Shown: positions 1 to 9,118, numbered from the stretch's first letter. The stretch: DNA of 64,000 nucleotides from Bacteriovoracaceae bacterium (GCA_020630335.1 JAHDBN010000007.1:62001-126000); one strand, 5' to 3'. Notes: generated from the sequence alone by a model not told the origin. Program-made: numbers and translations.

Positions 1-1
1 T

Positions 2-1261
2 GGAAGGGATAATAAATTTCATCTAAGTTTAGGTTATGAGTATGTGGAGAGTCCTTATATTCTTATCGATGGTGATAAAGATATTAGACTTACAGAAGTG
101 ATAAAGGATTTTACGAGATATCAACTAACTACTGGTTATTTTTTTAGTAAGAATTTATACATTGGAGCGAATGTTCCTTTTGATCAAGTTACTTCCAAGC
201 CTTATATTCCAGGGCAACTCAATAATAATATTTTGAGTGATCCTTTTTCACAAGAATCTAGCTCTCTTGGAGATATTGTTTTAATGGCTAAATATAAGCT
301 TGGAGACTACGCAGGAGGATGGAACTGGACACTTATTCCTAAACTCAGCTTACCTACAGGAAGTGAAGAAGCTTTTAATACTGATGCTGAAATGAGCTAT
401 GCTTTATATGCGGCATGGACGAAATATTTTGGAGCTGACCATAAGTGGCGATTTTATGGAAATCTAGGTTTTAAATATGCACCGGATTCAAGACTTAAAA
501 TTTCTGCTTTGTTTGAAGAGTTTGAAACAAAACAAAGAGCAGAGTTAGGGTTAGGAATAGGTTATGAAGTTTTTAAAAATTTTACAGCATCATTTGAATT
601 TAAAGGATTCCAGGCATTTCCTTTTAATGACGGACAGAATCCTATTGAAATAACTCTTGGTGGAGCTTATCAAGTTTCAAATACTATCAGAGTTTATGCT
701 GGACTTGGGCTAGAGGGAACTTTAGGAGAAACTTATAATAATGACACTCGTTACTTTGCAGGGCTTAGCTTTGGTTTAGGAGCAAGAGAGAGTCATGGAT
801 TAGAAGCCTATCAAGAAAAATCACAAAAAAACTTTATAGCTGTGAACTCTGAACTAGATAGATCAAAAAGTTTTAGGGATATTAGTTCATTACCGTATAG
901 AGAATTAAAGAAGAAAGAAGTACTTGTGAATTTTGAGACGAAGCATAGTTATTTAAGTTCTCAGTCATCTAGAGAACTCGTAGGTTTTGCTTCGCTTGTA
1001 CTAAAACATTTAAATAAAATTACAGAGATTACCATCGAAGGCCATACTGACTCAAGAGGTGAGTTAAACAGTAATACATTGCTTTCACAAGAAAGAGCTA
1101 GAAGGATTAAAAATTTACTTATACTACACAAAGTACCAGAACGAATTATTCGAGTACGAGCTTATGGGGAACTTGATTTAGATAGTAAAGAGTCAGATGA
1201 GTTTGGGCTTTATAAAAATAGGCGTGCTGAAGTCTATATTTCAGGATTAAAAAGAGAGTAA
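2..1261 (+). CDS. OmpA-family outer-membrane protein, 5'-truncated by the window edge
   Basis: The frame is open from base 2, and the codons before the first possible start (GTG at 44) still read as beta-strand sequence, so the true start lies outside the window. Counting from 44, about 275 residues show alternating hydrophobic strands rich in Gly and aromatics, typical of an outer-membrane barrel. Residues from about 300 to the end form an OmpA-like peptidoglycan-binding domain, with IEGHTDSRG followed by the spaced N, LS and RA of the second motif and a closing NRRAEVYI. The likely role is a structural link between outer membrane and peptidoglycan. The stop is one base before the next gene, so the two are probably co-transcribed. 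The barrel could instead be a short porin-like domain; the C-terminal domain is secure. Confidence 0.85.
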   Translation, partial: GRDNKFHLSLGYEYVESPYILIDGDKDIRLTEVIKDFTRYQLTTGYFFSKNLYIGANVPFDQVTSKPYIPGQLNNNILSDPFSQESSSLGDIVLMAKYKLGDYAGGWNWTLIPKLSLPTGSEEAFNTDAEMSYALYAAWTKYFGADHKWRFYGNLGFKYAPDSRLKISALFEEFETKQRAELGLGIGYEVFKNFTASFEFKGFQAFPFNDGQNPIEITLGGAYQVSNTIRVYAGLGLEGTLGETYNNDTRYFAGLSFGLGARESHGLEAYQEKSQKNFIAVNSELDRSKSFRDISSLPYRELKKKEVLVNFETKHSYLSSQSSRELVGFASLVLKHLNKITEITIEGHTDSRGELNSNTLLSQERARRIKNLLILHKVPERIIRVRAYGELDLDSKESDEFGLYKNRRAEVYISGLKRE

Positions 1262-1262
1262 T

Positions 1263-1586
1263 ATGAAAAAAATATTTTTAATTTTATTATTAACATCATC
1301 TTTTTTTCTAAAATCAGAAGATTTACTAGGTAGGCCTTTTTCTTTTGAAGGACATCTTATAGATGCTTATTTGATAGCGCCCGAAGGTCTAACATTTGAT
1401 GAAATGTGTCTCTCTATCATCGATTGTAAAAATTTTTCTTTAATTAGAGATATTAATGAAAAAGATGAAATCTCACTTGGAGATATTATTTACTTTCCTT
1501 CTTCTTTATTATTATCCCATTTACAGACTTTAGATCTTAAGAAGGAAAGCAGAATAAAGTTCAAATACTTACCAAATTATAAGTAA
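1263..1586 (+). CDS. small secreted protein of unknown function
   Basis: A 107-residue protein with a clear signal peptide: MKK, then a hydrophobic run rich in Ile, Leu and Phe, with cleavage plausible near residue 18. The mature part has two Cys (DEMC and DCKN, about eight residues apart) that could form a disulphide, and no domain I recognise. It follows the OmpA-family gene after one base, so the pair is probably one transcript and the product may act in the envelope with it. The stop codon lies inside a perfect inverted repeat that probably ends transcription. Confidence 0.7.
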   Translation: MKKIFLILLLTSSFFLKSEDLLGRPFSFEGHLIDAYLIAPEGLTFDEMCLSIIDCKNFSLIRDINEKDEISLGDIIYFPSSLLLSHLQTLDLKKESRIKFKYLPNYK

Positions 1587-1595
1587 GTATTTGAA
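1560..1595. terminator. inverted repeat between convergent genes, probable bidirectional terminator
   Basis: Two 13-base arms (1560-1572 and 1583-1595) pair perfectly around a 10-base loop and include the stop codon of the secreted-protein gene. The flanks are only moderately T-rich in either direction. The position between convergent genes supports a terminator role. Confidence 0.5.
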
Positions 1596-1608
1596 CAAAA
1601 TTTTCAAA

Positions 1609-2442
1609 TTAAGATTTAGCAGAAACTTGATGCATATAAACATCTTGCTGAGGAAATGGAATAGAGATTCCTACTTCATCTAATTTCTTTTTAACTTTTT
1701 CATGAGTTTCAGCATAAACCCCCCAGTAATGTTCTGGCTTAACCCATGGCCTTACTTGAAAATTTACAGAATTATCTGCAAGTTCAGTAACGATTATATC
1801 GGCAGCAGGACTTTTAAGAACTTCTGGAATACTAGCGAGAACATCTTTAAATGCTGATCTTGCCTTATCAATATCATCGCTATAACCAATTCCAAAAGTC
1901 ATATCTACTCTTCTTGTCTCAGCTTCAGTTAAATTTTCCATTGCTCCATTAGCAAGAGGTCCGTTTGGAAGGTAAACAATTCTATTATCAAGTGTTCTTA
2001 GAACTGTAACAAATAATTGTATTTTCTCAACAACTCCTTCTTGATCTTGAGCCTTAATATAATCTCCAACATTAAAGGGTCTAAAAATTAAAAGCAAAAC
2101 ACCACCAGCAAAATTCCCAAGAGAACCTTGAAGGGCCATACCAACTGCTAAACCTGCAGCAGCAATAATAGCAGCAAAAGACGTTGTTTCTACTCCCAAA
2201 ATTCCAATAACAGAAAGTGCTAATAAAACTTTTAAAAGCATATTAATCATATTTTTAAAAAATGGAGCAAGTGTCTCATCGATTGCAGCTGAACTATCAA
2301 ATCTTTTGCCTACAAAATTTACAATTCTTTTAATTATCCATGATCCAATAATCCAAACAACAATTGCACCAGCAATCTTTGGGAGATATTGTACTGCCAT
2401 GCTTGTAATGAGTGTCATGTAATGTGAAATATCTATGTTCAT
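1609..2442 (-). CDS. MscS-family mechanosensitive ion channel (paralogue 1)
   Basis: 277 residues with the small-conductance mechanosensitive channel layout. Three N-terminal transmembrane helices lead into the Ala/Gly-rich pore helix (AAAGLAVGMALQGSLGNFAG), then FRPFNVGD, which opens the cytoplasmic beta domain, and a final alpha/beta domain. Such channels open under membrane tension and release solutes on hypo-osmotic shock. The next gene upstream on this strand is a close paralogue; more than 40 residues across the pore region are identical in the two proteins. The length fits the short MscS class. Function is secure at family level. Confidence 0.93.
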   Translation of the reverse strand: MNIDISHYMTLITSMAVQYLPKIAGAIVVWIIGSWIIKRIVNFVGKRFDSSAAIDETLAPFFKNMINMLLKVLLALSVIGILGVETTSFAAIIAAAGLAVGMALQGSLGNFAGGVLLLIFRPFNVGDYIKAQDQEGVVEKIQLFVTVLRTLDNRIVYLPNGPLANGAMENLTEAETRRVDMTFGIGYSDDIDKARSAFKDVLASIPEVLKSPAADIIVTELADNSVNFQVRPWVKPEHYWGVYAETHEKVKKKLDEVGISIPFPQQDVYMHQVSAKS

Positions 2443-2490
2443 TTTCCCTCCTAGAAAAATTTTGAATATAGATTAATGTGAAGGATGATA

Positions 2491-2530
2491 AAAGAAAAGA
2501 AGCAGACCATGACAGTCTGCTTCTAAAAAA
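2491..2530 (-). terminator. Rho-independent terminator of the upstream MscS gene
   Basis: A 10-bp stem (2498-2507 with 2515-2524) around a 7-base loop lies just past the stop of the MscS gene that ends at 2534. Read on the minus strand, the stem is followed by a T-rich run. It separates the two MscS genes, so paralogue 1 probably has its own promoter in this gap. Confidence 0.8.
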
Positions 2531-2533
2531 AAA

Positions 2534-3385
2534 TTACTTATTATGCATGAATAAATTTTGGCTAGGAACTGGCCCTTGAATATTATTAGCAACTAAAGCT
2601 TTTTTAACTGCTTCTTGGCAATCAACCCAAACATTATAGTAATCACCTGGCTTACAATAAGGTCTTGCTTGAAGTTGAGTAGCGTATTCAGTTAAGCCTG
2701 TAACAGCAACACTTGCAGCAGGTGAACTTGCTACACCATTAACACCATTTAGAGCTGTTAACATTGCTTTTCTCGCAGCATCAACATCTTGTCCTGCGCC
2801 AACTTTAAAGTCCATATCTACTCTTCTCCACTCTTCTCGTGAGTAATTCTCAATTGGTCCACCAGCAAGAGGTCCATTGGGGATAAAGATTGTTCTATTA
2901 TCTAAAGTCTTAAGTCTTGTGACGAAAAGAAGAATTTCTTCAACTTGTCCCTCAAAACCTTGAGCTTTAATAACATCACCAACACTAATTGGTCTAAAGA
3001 TTAGAAGTAATACACCACCTGCAAAGTTTCCTAGTGATCCTTGAAGTGCCATACCAACTGCTAAACCTGCAGCAGCGATAATTGCTGCAAAAGAAGTCGT
3101 TTCAACCCCTAAGATTCCAACAACACTTAATCCTAGAAGAGTAAGTAAAGTATACTTAATCATATTTTTAATAAACGGAGCTAAAGTTGAGTCAACTTTT
3201 GATTTATCAATTTGCTTTCCAGCTAGTCCAACAATCTTATTAACGATAAACTTTCCTATCCACCAAACGACTAAAGCGCCAATAAGTTTTGGGCCAAAAG
3301 TGAATGCAAAGTCTAGAGCTTTGTCATAAAGACCAGCTAATGGTCCTGTGATATTAGCAACTGTTTCTGATGCAGCATTTTCCAT
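2534..3385 (-). CDS. MscS-family mechanosensitive ion channel (paralogue 2)
   Basis: 283 residues with the same architecture as its neighbour: N-terminal helices, a Gly/Ala pore helix and FRPISVGD leading into the cytoplasmic domain. The pore helix and surrounding loop match paralogue 1 exactly, while the N-terminus (MENAASETVAN) and the C-terminal domain differ. This points to a tandem duplication with the pore under strong constraint, or to gene conversion. The start is an ATG after a clear GGAGG on the minus strand (around 3392). It probably forms a separate homo-oligomeric channel or mixes with paralogue 1. Confidence 0.93.
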   Translation of the reverse strand: MENAASETVANITGPLAGLYDKALDFAFTFGPKLIGALVVWWIGKFIVNKIVGLAGKQIDKSKVDSTLAPFIKNMIKYTLLTLLGLSVVGILGVETTSFAAIIAAAGLAVGMALQGSLGNFAGGVLLLIFRPISVGDVIKAQGFEGQVEEILLFVTRLKTLDNRTIFIPNGPLAGGPIENYSREEWRRVDMDFKVGAGQDVDAARKAMLTALNGVNGVASSPAASVAVTGLTEYATQLQARPYCKPGDYYNVWVDCQEAVKKALVANNIQGPVPSQNLFMHNK

Positions 3386-3415
3386 AATTTCCTCCTATAT
3401 GTGAAAAGACTTAAG

Positions 3416-4546
3416 TTATAAATGTTTTAATAATAAATTGACTTGATCAAGAGTGTTAAAGAAATGAAAAGATATTCTTAAGCTTCCTTCTCGAACACTT
3501 ACATCAATATTGTGTTTTCGAAGAGATTGAACTCTATCATCTAAGTCATCTGCATTTGACTTCAAGGAGACAATATTGGCAAGGAAATCTTTTGAAACTT
3601 CTAATTCGAAATTCTTTGCGACAAAATTTTCATGAAAGTGTGACAACAAGTGCTCGTTATAGAGCTGAATATTCTCTAAGCCTAATTCGTGAAATAGACC
3701 TAAGGAGCTAATCAAGGCATTCATTACAAGTAAGTTGGGAGATTGGCCTCTATCGTATTTTATAGCAGCCTCACTTATATCAGCGGTATAATCCACTAAA
3801 CTTCTACTCTCTATAAACTTACAAGAGTTTAACCAATTAGTAGTATTAGTTTTCATAAGCTCAAGTAAATTATTAGAGAGATATCCAAAAGCGTAGCCAT
3901 AAGGAGCAAGTAACCATTTATAGGTAGAGCACGCGAGAAGATCTATATAGGAGAGTTCTTTTTTTGAAATTTTTACTCCACCTAAAGCTTGAGTTGAATC
4001 AAGAAAAAATAAAATGTTTTTTTCTTTTAAATAATTTCCAATTTCTTCAATATTAATTTTTCTGCCTGATTTGAAACTAACATGAGAAATATTTAATATT
4101 GTTGTGTTTTTTGGAAGATTTTTTTCTAAATATTCAATGTTAATATTTTTGTGATTAGGAAGAATAGTTAATTGATGATTATTTAATTTTTCTTGAAAAT
4201 GCCATGGAAGAACATTCGATGGGTATTCTTCATTAATAACAGCGATATGATGTTTATCTTTTAAAGTTTGAGCGACAGTCGAAACAACATCTCCTGTTGA
4301 TGAGGAATGAAAAATATTTTTTTTAGGGCAATCTAAAAGTCTAGCAATGCTTTCTCTTGCTGTATTAGGAATATTTATCCAATCTTCAAAGCTATAAAAA
4401 GAAGGATCAGCTGCTCTAGTAATATTTTCTTGAATATTTTTTTGAGTTCTTTTAGGCAAAGGGCCAAAGTAAGCGGTATTAAAATATGTCGCACTTATCG
4501 ATGAGAATTCATCTCTTATGAGTTGAGTTTGATCTTTTGAAAACAT
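3416..4546 (-). CDS. class V (cysteine desulfurase-like) PLP-dependent aminotransferase
   Basis: 376 residues of the fold-type I, class V aminotransferase group. LDSTQALGGV carries the Asp that binds the pyridine nitrogen of PLP, and STYKWLLAPYG contains the Schiff-base Lys. The early segment NTAYFGPLPKRT matches the usual substrate-binding start of the group. I see no active-site Cys loop of true IscS/SufS desulfurases, so it is more probably an aminotransferase or epimerase-like enzyme (isopenicillin N epimerase-like annotations are common) of unknown substrate. It follows secG by 12 bases and may be the last gene of the glycolytic operon. Confidence 0.85.
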   Translation of the reverse strand: MFSKDQTQLIRDEFSSISATYFNTAYFGPLPKRTQKNIQENITRAADPSFYSFEDWINIPNTARESIARLLDCPKKNIFHSSSTGDVVSTVAQTLKDKHHIAVINEEYPSNVLPWHFQEKLNNHQLTILPNHKNINIEYLEKNLPKNTTILNISHVSFKSGRKINIEEIGNYLKEKNILFFLDSTQALGGVKISKKELSYIDLLACSTYKWLLAPYGYAFGYLSNNLLELMKTNTTNWLNSCKFIESRSLVDYTADISEAAIKYDRGQSPNLLVMNALISSLGLFHELGLENIQLYNEHLLSHFHENFVAKNFELEVSKDFLANIVSLKSNADDLDDRVQSLRKHNIDVSVREGSLRISFHFFNTLDQVNLLLKHL

Positions 4547-4558
4547 AGATTCTAATTC

Positions 4559-4927
4559 TTAATTAGATTCTTTCGGTGCCGCTGTTGGTACAGTTGTGCT
4601 AGGAGTAGCATCAGCTTTTGGAGTTTCAACTTCTATATCCTGATTCAGAATAGGAGCAATAGGCCCTTCTGAATCTATTACTGAAGTATTTTTTCCTTTT
4701 GACATTAATAAACTTAGCGCAAGAGAAGTAACTACAAATGCAACCGAAAGAGCAGTTGTGAGTTTAGTAAAAAAGTTACCTCTGTTTGAAGTAGTAAAAA
4801 CATTTTGAGAGGCTCCGCCACCACCCATCATCGCTCCTGCTTCTGCACCTTTACCAAATTGCAATAAAACTAAAGCAGTGATGAAAATACATAAAATAAC
4901 ATGAAGAACAATTAAACCAGTGATCAT
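4559..4927 (-). CDS. secG: protein translocase subunit SecG
   Basis: 122 residues with the two-helix SecG plan: helix 1 at about residues 3-22, a cytoplasmic loop with the diagnostic Gly-rich stretch GAMMGGGGASQNVF, and helix 2 at about 56-75. The tail is Pro/Thr/Ala-rich and longer than in E. coli. SecG assists SecYE in preprotein export. Its place directly downstream of gapA-pgk-tpiA is a widespread bacterial arrangement and supports the call. Confidence 0.96.
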   Translation of the reverse strand: MITGLIVLHVILCIFITALVLLQFGKGAEAGAMMGGGGASQNVFTTSNRGNFFTKLTTALSVAFVVTSLALSLLMSKGKNTSVIDSEGPIAPILNQDIEVETPKADATPSTTVPTAAPKESN

Positions 4928-4994
4928 TATAAACCTCGTAAAAATATTTATCTATTGATACTAAGAAGTAAGAAAGGTGTCTAGAAGAGTTTGG

Positions 4995-5726
4995 CTAGCT
5001 CACCGCGTTAAAAGCGTTGCAAATAGGTGTGAAGTTCTCCGAGGACAAGCTAGCTCCTCCAACTAAGACGCCTTGAACAGTAGCTATGTTAGCAATATCC
5101 TCGCAATTTTGTGCCTTAACACTGCCGCCGTACAATACGGGAAGCTCTAAATCATGCTTAAGGGCTAGCTGATGGATGAATTCAGTAGTTTTAGAGATAA
5201 TCTCTACAGTGGCAACTTTACCAGTTCCAATGGCCCAAACTGGCTCATAAGCAATAATAAAATTTTGATGAAAATTCTTTAAAGTTTTAAGCTGATTAAG
5301 TGCTGGATTCAGTTGGGCTTCTAAAGTTTCAAAAGTTTTATTTTCTTCAAAATCCTTAAGGGTTTCACCAATGCAAAAAATAGTGATTAAATTTTCTTCC
5401 AAAGCAGTTTGAGTTTTTTTAATAGAAACTTCATTATTTTCTTTAAAAATGTGACGCCTTTCAGAATGTCCAATAAGAGTAAAGTTTACTCCAAAGTCAG
5501 ATAGTGATGTAGCACTTAATTCTCCCGTAAATGCTCCTTTTTTTTCAAAGTAACAATTTTGAGATCCAACTAAAAAATTTTTTCCTTTAAGTTCTGATAA
5601 GTGATGAGCTTGAGCTGCTATACCTGTGATGACGGAATCTGACTGAAAGTTAAAGTCTTTACAAAAAGCTTTCACTTCTTCTAAAGATTGATTCATTTTC
5701 CAATTTCCAAAACAATAATTTTTCAT
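4995..5726 (-). CDS. tpiA: triose-phosphate isomerase
   Basis: 243 residues, about the usual length. Catalytic residues are visible: Lys10 in GNWKMN, the electrophilic His87 in IGHSERR, the Glu base in AYEPVWAIGTG, and the phosphate-binding loop YGGSVKAQN plus GVLVGGASL. It interconverts dihydroxyacetone phosphate and glyceraldehyde-3-phosphate in the cytoplasm. Its ATG follows the pgk stop codon with no intervening base, so the two are translationally coupled. Confidence 0.98.
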   Translation of the reverse strand: MKNYCFGNWKMNQSLEEVKAFCKDFNFQSDSVITGIAAQAHHLSELKGKNFLVGSQNCYFEKKGAFTGELSATSLSDFGVNFTLIGHSERRHIFKENNEVSIKKTQTALEENLITIFCIGETLKDFEENKTFETLEAQLNPALNQLKTLKNFHQNFIIAYEPVWAIGTGKVATVEIISKTTEFIHQLALKHDLELPVLYGGSVKAQNCEDIANIATVQGVLVGGASLSSENFTPICNAFNAVS

Positions 5727-6908
5727 TTAGTGAGTATACTTTAAAATTTGTACGGCTGGAAGAGATCCTTCTTCAATATATTCAAGACTCGCTCCACCAC
5801 CAGTAGAGACATGAGAGATTTGATCTGAAAATCCAGATTTATTGATAGCGTTTACAGAATCTCCACCACCAACAACACTAAAAGAGTTCGTTTCAGAAAT
5901 GATTTTAGCAATAGAATTTGTTCCATTTGCAAAGTTTTTATTCTCAAAAAGTCCCATAGGGCCATTCCAAAATATGGTTTTTCCAGATTTTAAAATTTCA
6001 GAATATTTATCTATTGTTTTAGGGCCGATATCAAAACCAGAAAAACCATCTTGAATTTGGATATTATCTAAAGTTTCAGCTTCAGCATTTGGTTCTTTTG
6101 CAATGATGTGATCTATAGGAAGTATTATTTTTTTTCCTTTATCTCTTTGTAAGATAGTTTTAGCTAGTTCTACATCTTTATGTGAGCAAAGAGAATTTCC
6201 AACCTTAAACCCTTTCGCTTTTAAGAAAGGATAAGCCATAGCACCACCAATAAGTAAATTGTCAGCTTTAACTAAAAGTTTTTCGATTGTTTTAATTTTA
6301 TCTTTAACTTTTGCTCCACCAAGAACACAAATAAATGGTTTTTCTGGTTTATTCATAACCTTTTCAAGTGCAAGTATTTCTTTTTGAAGAAGCAGTCCTG
6401 CAAATCTTTGATTAGGTCTAAAGTATTCAGTGATTTGGTAAACAGAAGAGTGCTTTCTGTGACTCACGCCAAAAGCATCATTAATATAAATATCAGCATA
6501 TTGAGCTAGAGTTTGAGCAAATTCATTATCACCACTAGTTTCCTCAGAATGAAATCTTAGGTTTTCTAAAAGAACTATTTTTATATGACCTAAGTTTAAC
6601 AGAGTCTTTATTCCTGAATCCGTAGCTGATTCCGAGAGATAGACTTCTGTACCTAGTTTCTCAGCTAGATAAGTAGCAATTGGTTCTAAGCTAAGTTCTG
6701 GTTTGATTTGTCCATCCGGTCTGCCGAGATGACTCATCATTATTAATTTAGAAATATTTTTTTCTAATAAGGCTTTGATAGTAGGAAGAGCAAAATCTAT
6801 CCTTGTAGAATCTAGAATTTCTCCGTTTCTTATAGGAACATTAAAGTCAAATCGTGCAATTACTTTTTTGCCTTCAAGATCAATCTCTTCAAAAGTTTTT
6901 AGGCCCAA
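5727..6908 (-). CDS. pgk: phosphoglycerate kinase, TTG start
   Basis: 393 residues matching the family length. Seen are the N-terminal DFNVP and MSHLGRPDG substrate motifs, GGAKVKDKI of the hinge, WNGPMGLFE, and the nucleotide-binding GGGDS near the end. The reading frame begins with TTG (6906-6908), which overlaps the last ten bases of gapA. A GGAG eight bases upstream, inside gapA, supports this start, and the alignment of the N-terminus (TFEEIDLEGKKV) leaves no room for another. Expression is therefore coupled to gapA. Confidence 0.97.
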   Translation of the reverse strand: MGLKTFEEIDLEGKKVIARFDFNVPIRNGEILDSTRIDFALPTIKALLEKNISKLIMMSHLGRPDGQIKPELSLEPIATYLAEKLGTEVYLSESATDSGIKTLLNLGHIKIVLLENLRFHSEETSGDNEFAQTLAQYADIYINDAFGVSHRKHSSVYQITEYFRPNQRFAGLLLQKEILALEKVMNKPEKPFICVLGGAKVKDKIKTIEKLLVKADNLLIGGAMAYPFLKAKGFKVGNSLCSHKDVELAKTILQRDKGKKIILPIDHIIAKEPNAEAETLDNIQIQDGFSGFDIGPKTIDKYSEILKSGKTIFWNGPMGLFENKNFANGTNSIAKIISETNSFSVVGGGDSVNAINKSGFSDQISHVSTGGGASLEYIEEGSLPAVQILKYTH

Positions 6909-7915
6909 GTTTTGTCTCCAATATAATTGGCAAGATCCAGAACTCTATTTGAAAAGCCTATTTCATTATCATACCAAGATACTAACTTTAAAGTTTTCCC
7001 ATTAATCATAGTAAGCCCGGCATCAATTATAGATGATTCAGGTCTTCCAGTTAAATCAATAGAAACTAAAGGCTCTGTCGTAAACCCGAGTACACCCTTG
7101 TATTCAGTTTGACTCATTTTATGAAAGAGATCATTAACAGTTTCCTTTGTCGTTTCCTTCTTTAAAAATACAGTTAAATCTACTAATGAAACATCAGCAG
7201 TAGGTACTCTGATAGCGTATCCATTAAGCTTTCCTTTTAACTCAGGGATAACTTGAGTAGTGGCAACAGCTGCACCAGTTGTCGTAGGAATCATTGAAAG
7301 AGCAGCAGCTCTAGCTCTTCTTAAATCCTTATGAGAATTATCTAATAAGTTTTGATCATTAGTATAAGCATGAATAGTTGTCATAAAAGCTTCTTCAATA
7401 CCAATATGATCATTTACAATTTTAACAAGAGGCGAGAGGCAATTTGTCGTACAGCTTGCATTAGAAACAATATGATGTTTTTCACTATCAAAATCTTTAT
7501 GATTGATTCCAAAAACAAATGTTCCGTCCATCTCTTTTCCTGGAGCACAGAGAATAACTTTTTTAATATTTCCTCTTATGTGAGCTGATAGACTTTTGTG
7601 ATCTCTGAAAACACCAGTAGAGTCAACGACTATATTTAAATCATTTTCCCAGGGAATCTTGGAAGGATCTCTTTCAGAGTAAAAATTTATTTTATGATTA
7701 TTTATTGAAAAAGAGTTTTCAGAATATTCAAGCTTTCCATTTAAATCTCTGTGAACAGAGTCATATTTAAGTAGATGCATATAAGAATCTAGCTCTCCTG
7801 GATTGTTAACAGCATGAATTTCAAAATTGAAATCTTCAGGACGCTTAAAATATTCTCTTATCAGAGATCTTCCAATTCTTCCTAATCCATTAATACCAAT
7901 CTTTAGTTTTTTCAT
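6899..7915 (-). CDS. gapA: glyceraldehyde-3-phosphate dehydrogenase, possibly NADP-capable
   Basis: I place the start at the ATG at 7915 (MKKLKIGINGLGRIG), preceded by an AAGG ribosome site. An upstream ATG in frame at 7963 only adds 16 residues of non-conserved sequence. The protein has 338 residues, with the Rossmann motif GINGLGRIGR and the catalytic Cys155 in SNASCTTNC. Two cofactor positions are unusual: the Asp of the common AVND motif is Asn38, and the Leu-Pro before HKDLRRAR is Asn193-Ser194. Enzymes that accept NADP, such as plastid forms, also change these sites. It heads the operon with pgk, tpiA and secG. Confidence 0.97.
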   Translation of the reverse strand: MKKLKIGINGLGRIGRSLIREYFKRPEDFNFEIHAVNNPGELDSYMHLLKYDSVHRDLNGKLEYSENSFSINNHKINFYSERDPSKIPWENDLNIVVDSTGVFRDHKSLSAHIRGNIKKVILCAPGKEMDGTFVFGINHKDFDSEKHHIVSNASCTTNCLSPLVKIVNDHIGIEEAFMTTIHAYTNDQNLLDNSHKDLRRARAAALSMIPTTTGAAVATTQVIPELKGKLNGYAIRVPTADVSLVDLTVFLKKETTKETVNDLFHKMSQTEYKGVLGFTTEPLVSIDLTGRPESSIIDAGLTMINGKTLKLVSWYDNEIGFSNRVLDLANYIGDKTWA

Positions 7916-8021
7916 TTGAAGTGCCTTTTGAAAATAATGATAATTTGTACATATAAATGCCATATTTGTGGCCTCTTGGATAGTGCTGAATTATGATCAA
8001 AGCTCGGAAAAGAGAGAATTT

Positions 8022-9116
8022 ATGAAAAGAGCCAATATTAGAGATCTCAAGGTCAAAGATGAGGTAGAAGAAGTATTTCTTGTTAAATATTCAGCTTTAA
8101 TGAGTAGCAGGGATGGTAAGAAATACTTAAATATCATTTTTGGCGACTCTACTGGACAGATAGAAGGAAGAGTTTGGAGTAAGGCTGAAGAAGTTTATAA
8201 AGCTTGCTCTAAAGGTGATTTTGCAAAAGTTAAAGGCAAAATAAATTCTTATCAAGGAAGAAAGCAATTCATTGCAAATTCAGTTGAAAAAGTTGATAAG
8301 TCTGAAGTTGATTTAGATGATTTCGTTGTGAAATCTAAATTTGATCCTGAGGTGATGTTTAATAGTCTGTTGAAAATCGTTGATTCGTTAGATGATTTTT
8401 ATATCCAATCTTTATTGAGAAATATTTTGAATGATCCAGAAATATCAAAAAGATTGAAATTATGGCAAGCAGGAAAGAGTATTCATCATGCTTATCAATC
8501 AGGTTTATTAGAACATATTCTTTCTTGTACTCAGCTAGCGGTTAATCTTTCAAGTCATTACGGAGTTAATAAAAACTTTGTTGTAGCGGGAGCAATTCTT
8601 CATGATATTTGTAAAATTTATGAATTAAGTAATGGACTTAATGTAGATTATACAGAAGAAGGAAAACTCGTAGGACATTTAGTTAAGGCCTTAGAAGTTG
8701 TTGATCGATTTTCATATAAGATCAAAAACTTTCCTTATAATACCAAACTTCATTTAAAGCATATTCTTCTTTCTCATCATGGACATTATGAGTTTGGCTC
8801 TCCGAAAGAGCCAATGACTAGAGAAGCTTACTTATTACATCTGATTGATTTAATGGATTCTAAGATGGCGAGTCTTGAAACAATAATATTAGGTGATCAG
8901 AATTCAGGTCATTGGTCGAATTATATAAAACACTTAGACAGAATTGTGTTTACTGCTGATTTGCCACATTACCCTGAAGAGCTCTCTGAAAAACAAGCAT
9001 CTGAGAAAAGAAGCCTGTCTCAGGGAGTAAAAAGTAATAAAAAGAACATGAATAAAGATTTAAAGCAAAACCTAGGATCTTTGTTTGAAAAAATTGAAAT
9101 TAAGCCAAAGAAATAG
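8022..9116 (+). CDS. YhaM-like 3'-5' exoribonuclease (OB fold + HD domain)
   Basis: The start at ATG 8022 has a purine-rich ribosome site just upstream (GGAAAAGAGAG); a GTG start at 7968 would only add 18 poorly conserved residues. The protein has 364 residues. The first 90 or so form an OB-fold nucleic-acid-binding domain (DLKVKDEVEEVFLV, then IEGRVWSKAEE). The HD domain follows, with GLLEHIL, the metal ligands of AILHDICK, and LSHHGHYEFGSP. This order and these motifs match YhaM-type enzymes, which degrade single-stranded RNA and DNA ends. The tail is Lys-rich and probably disordered. It is divergent from gapA. Confidence 0.88.
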   Translation: MKRANIRDLKVKDEVEEVFLVKYSALMSSRDGKKYLNIIFGDSTGQIEGRVWSKAEEVYKACSKGDFAKVKGKINSYQGRKQFIANSVEKVDKSEVDLDDFVVKSKFDPEVMFNSLLKIVDSLDDFYIQSLLRNILNDPEISKRLKLWQAGKSIHHAYQSGLLEHILSCTQLAVNLSSHYGVNKNFVVAGAILHDICKIYELSNGLNVDYTEEGKLVGHLVKALEVVDRFSYKIKNFPYNTKLHLKHILLSHHGHYEFGSPKEPMTREAYLLHLIDLMDSKMASLETIILGDQNSGHWSNYIKHLDRIVFTADLPHYPEELSEKQASEKRSLSQGVKSNKKNMNKDLKQNLGSLFEKIEIKPKK

Positions 9117-9118
9117 TC

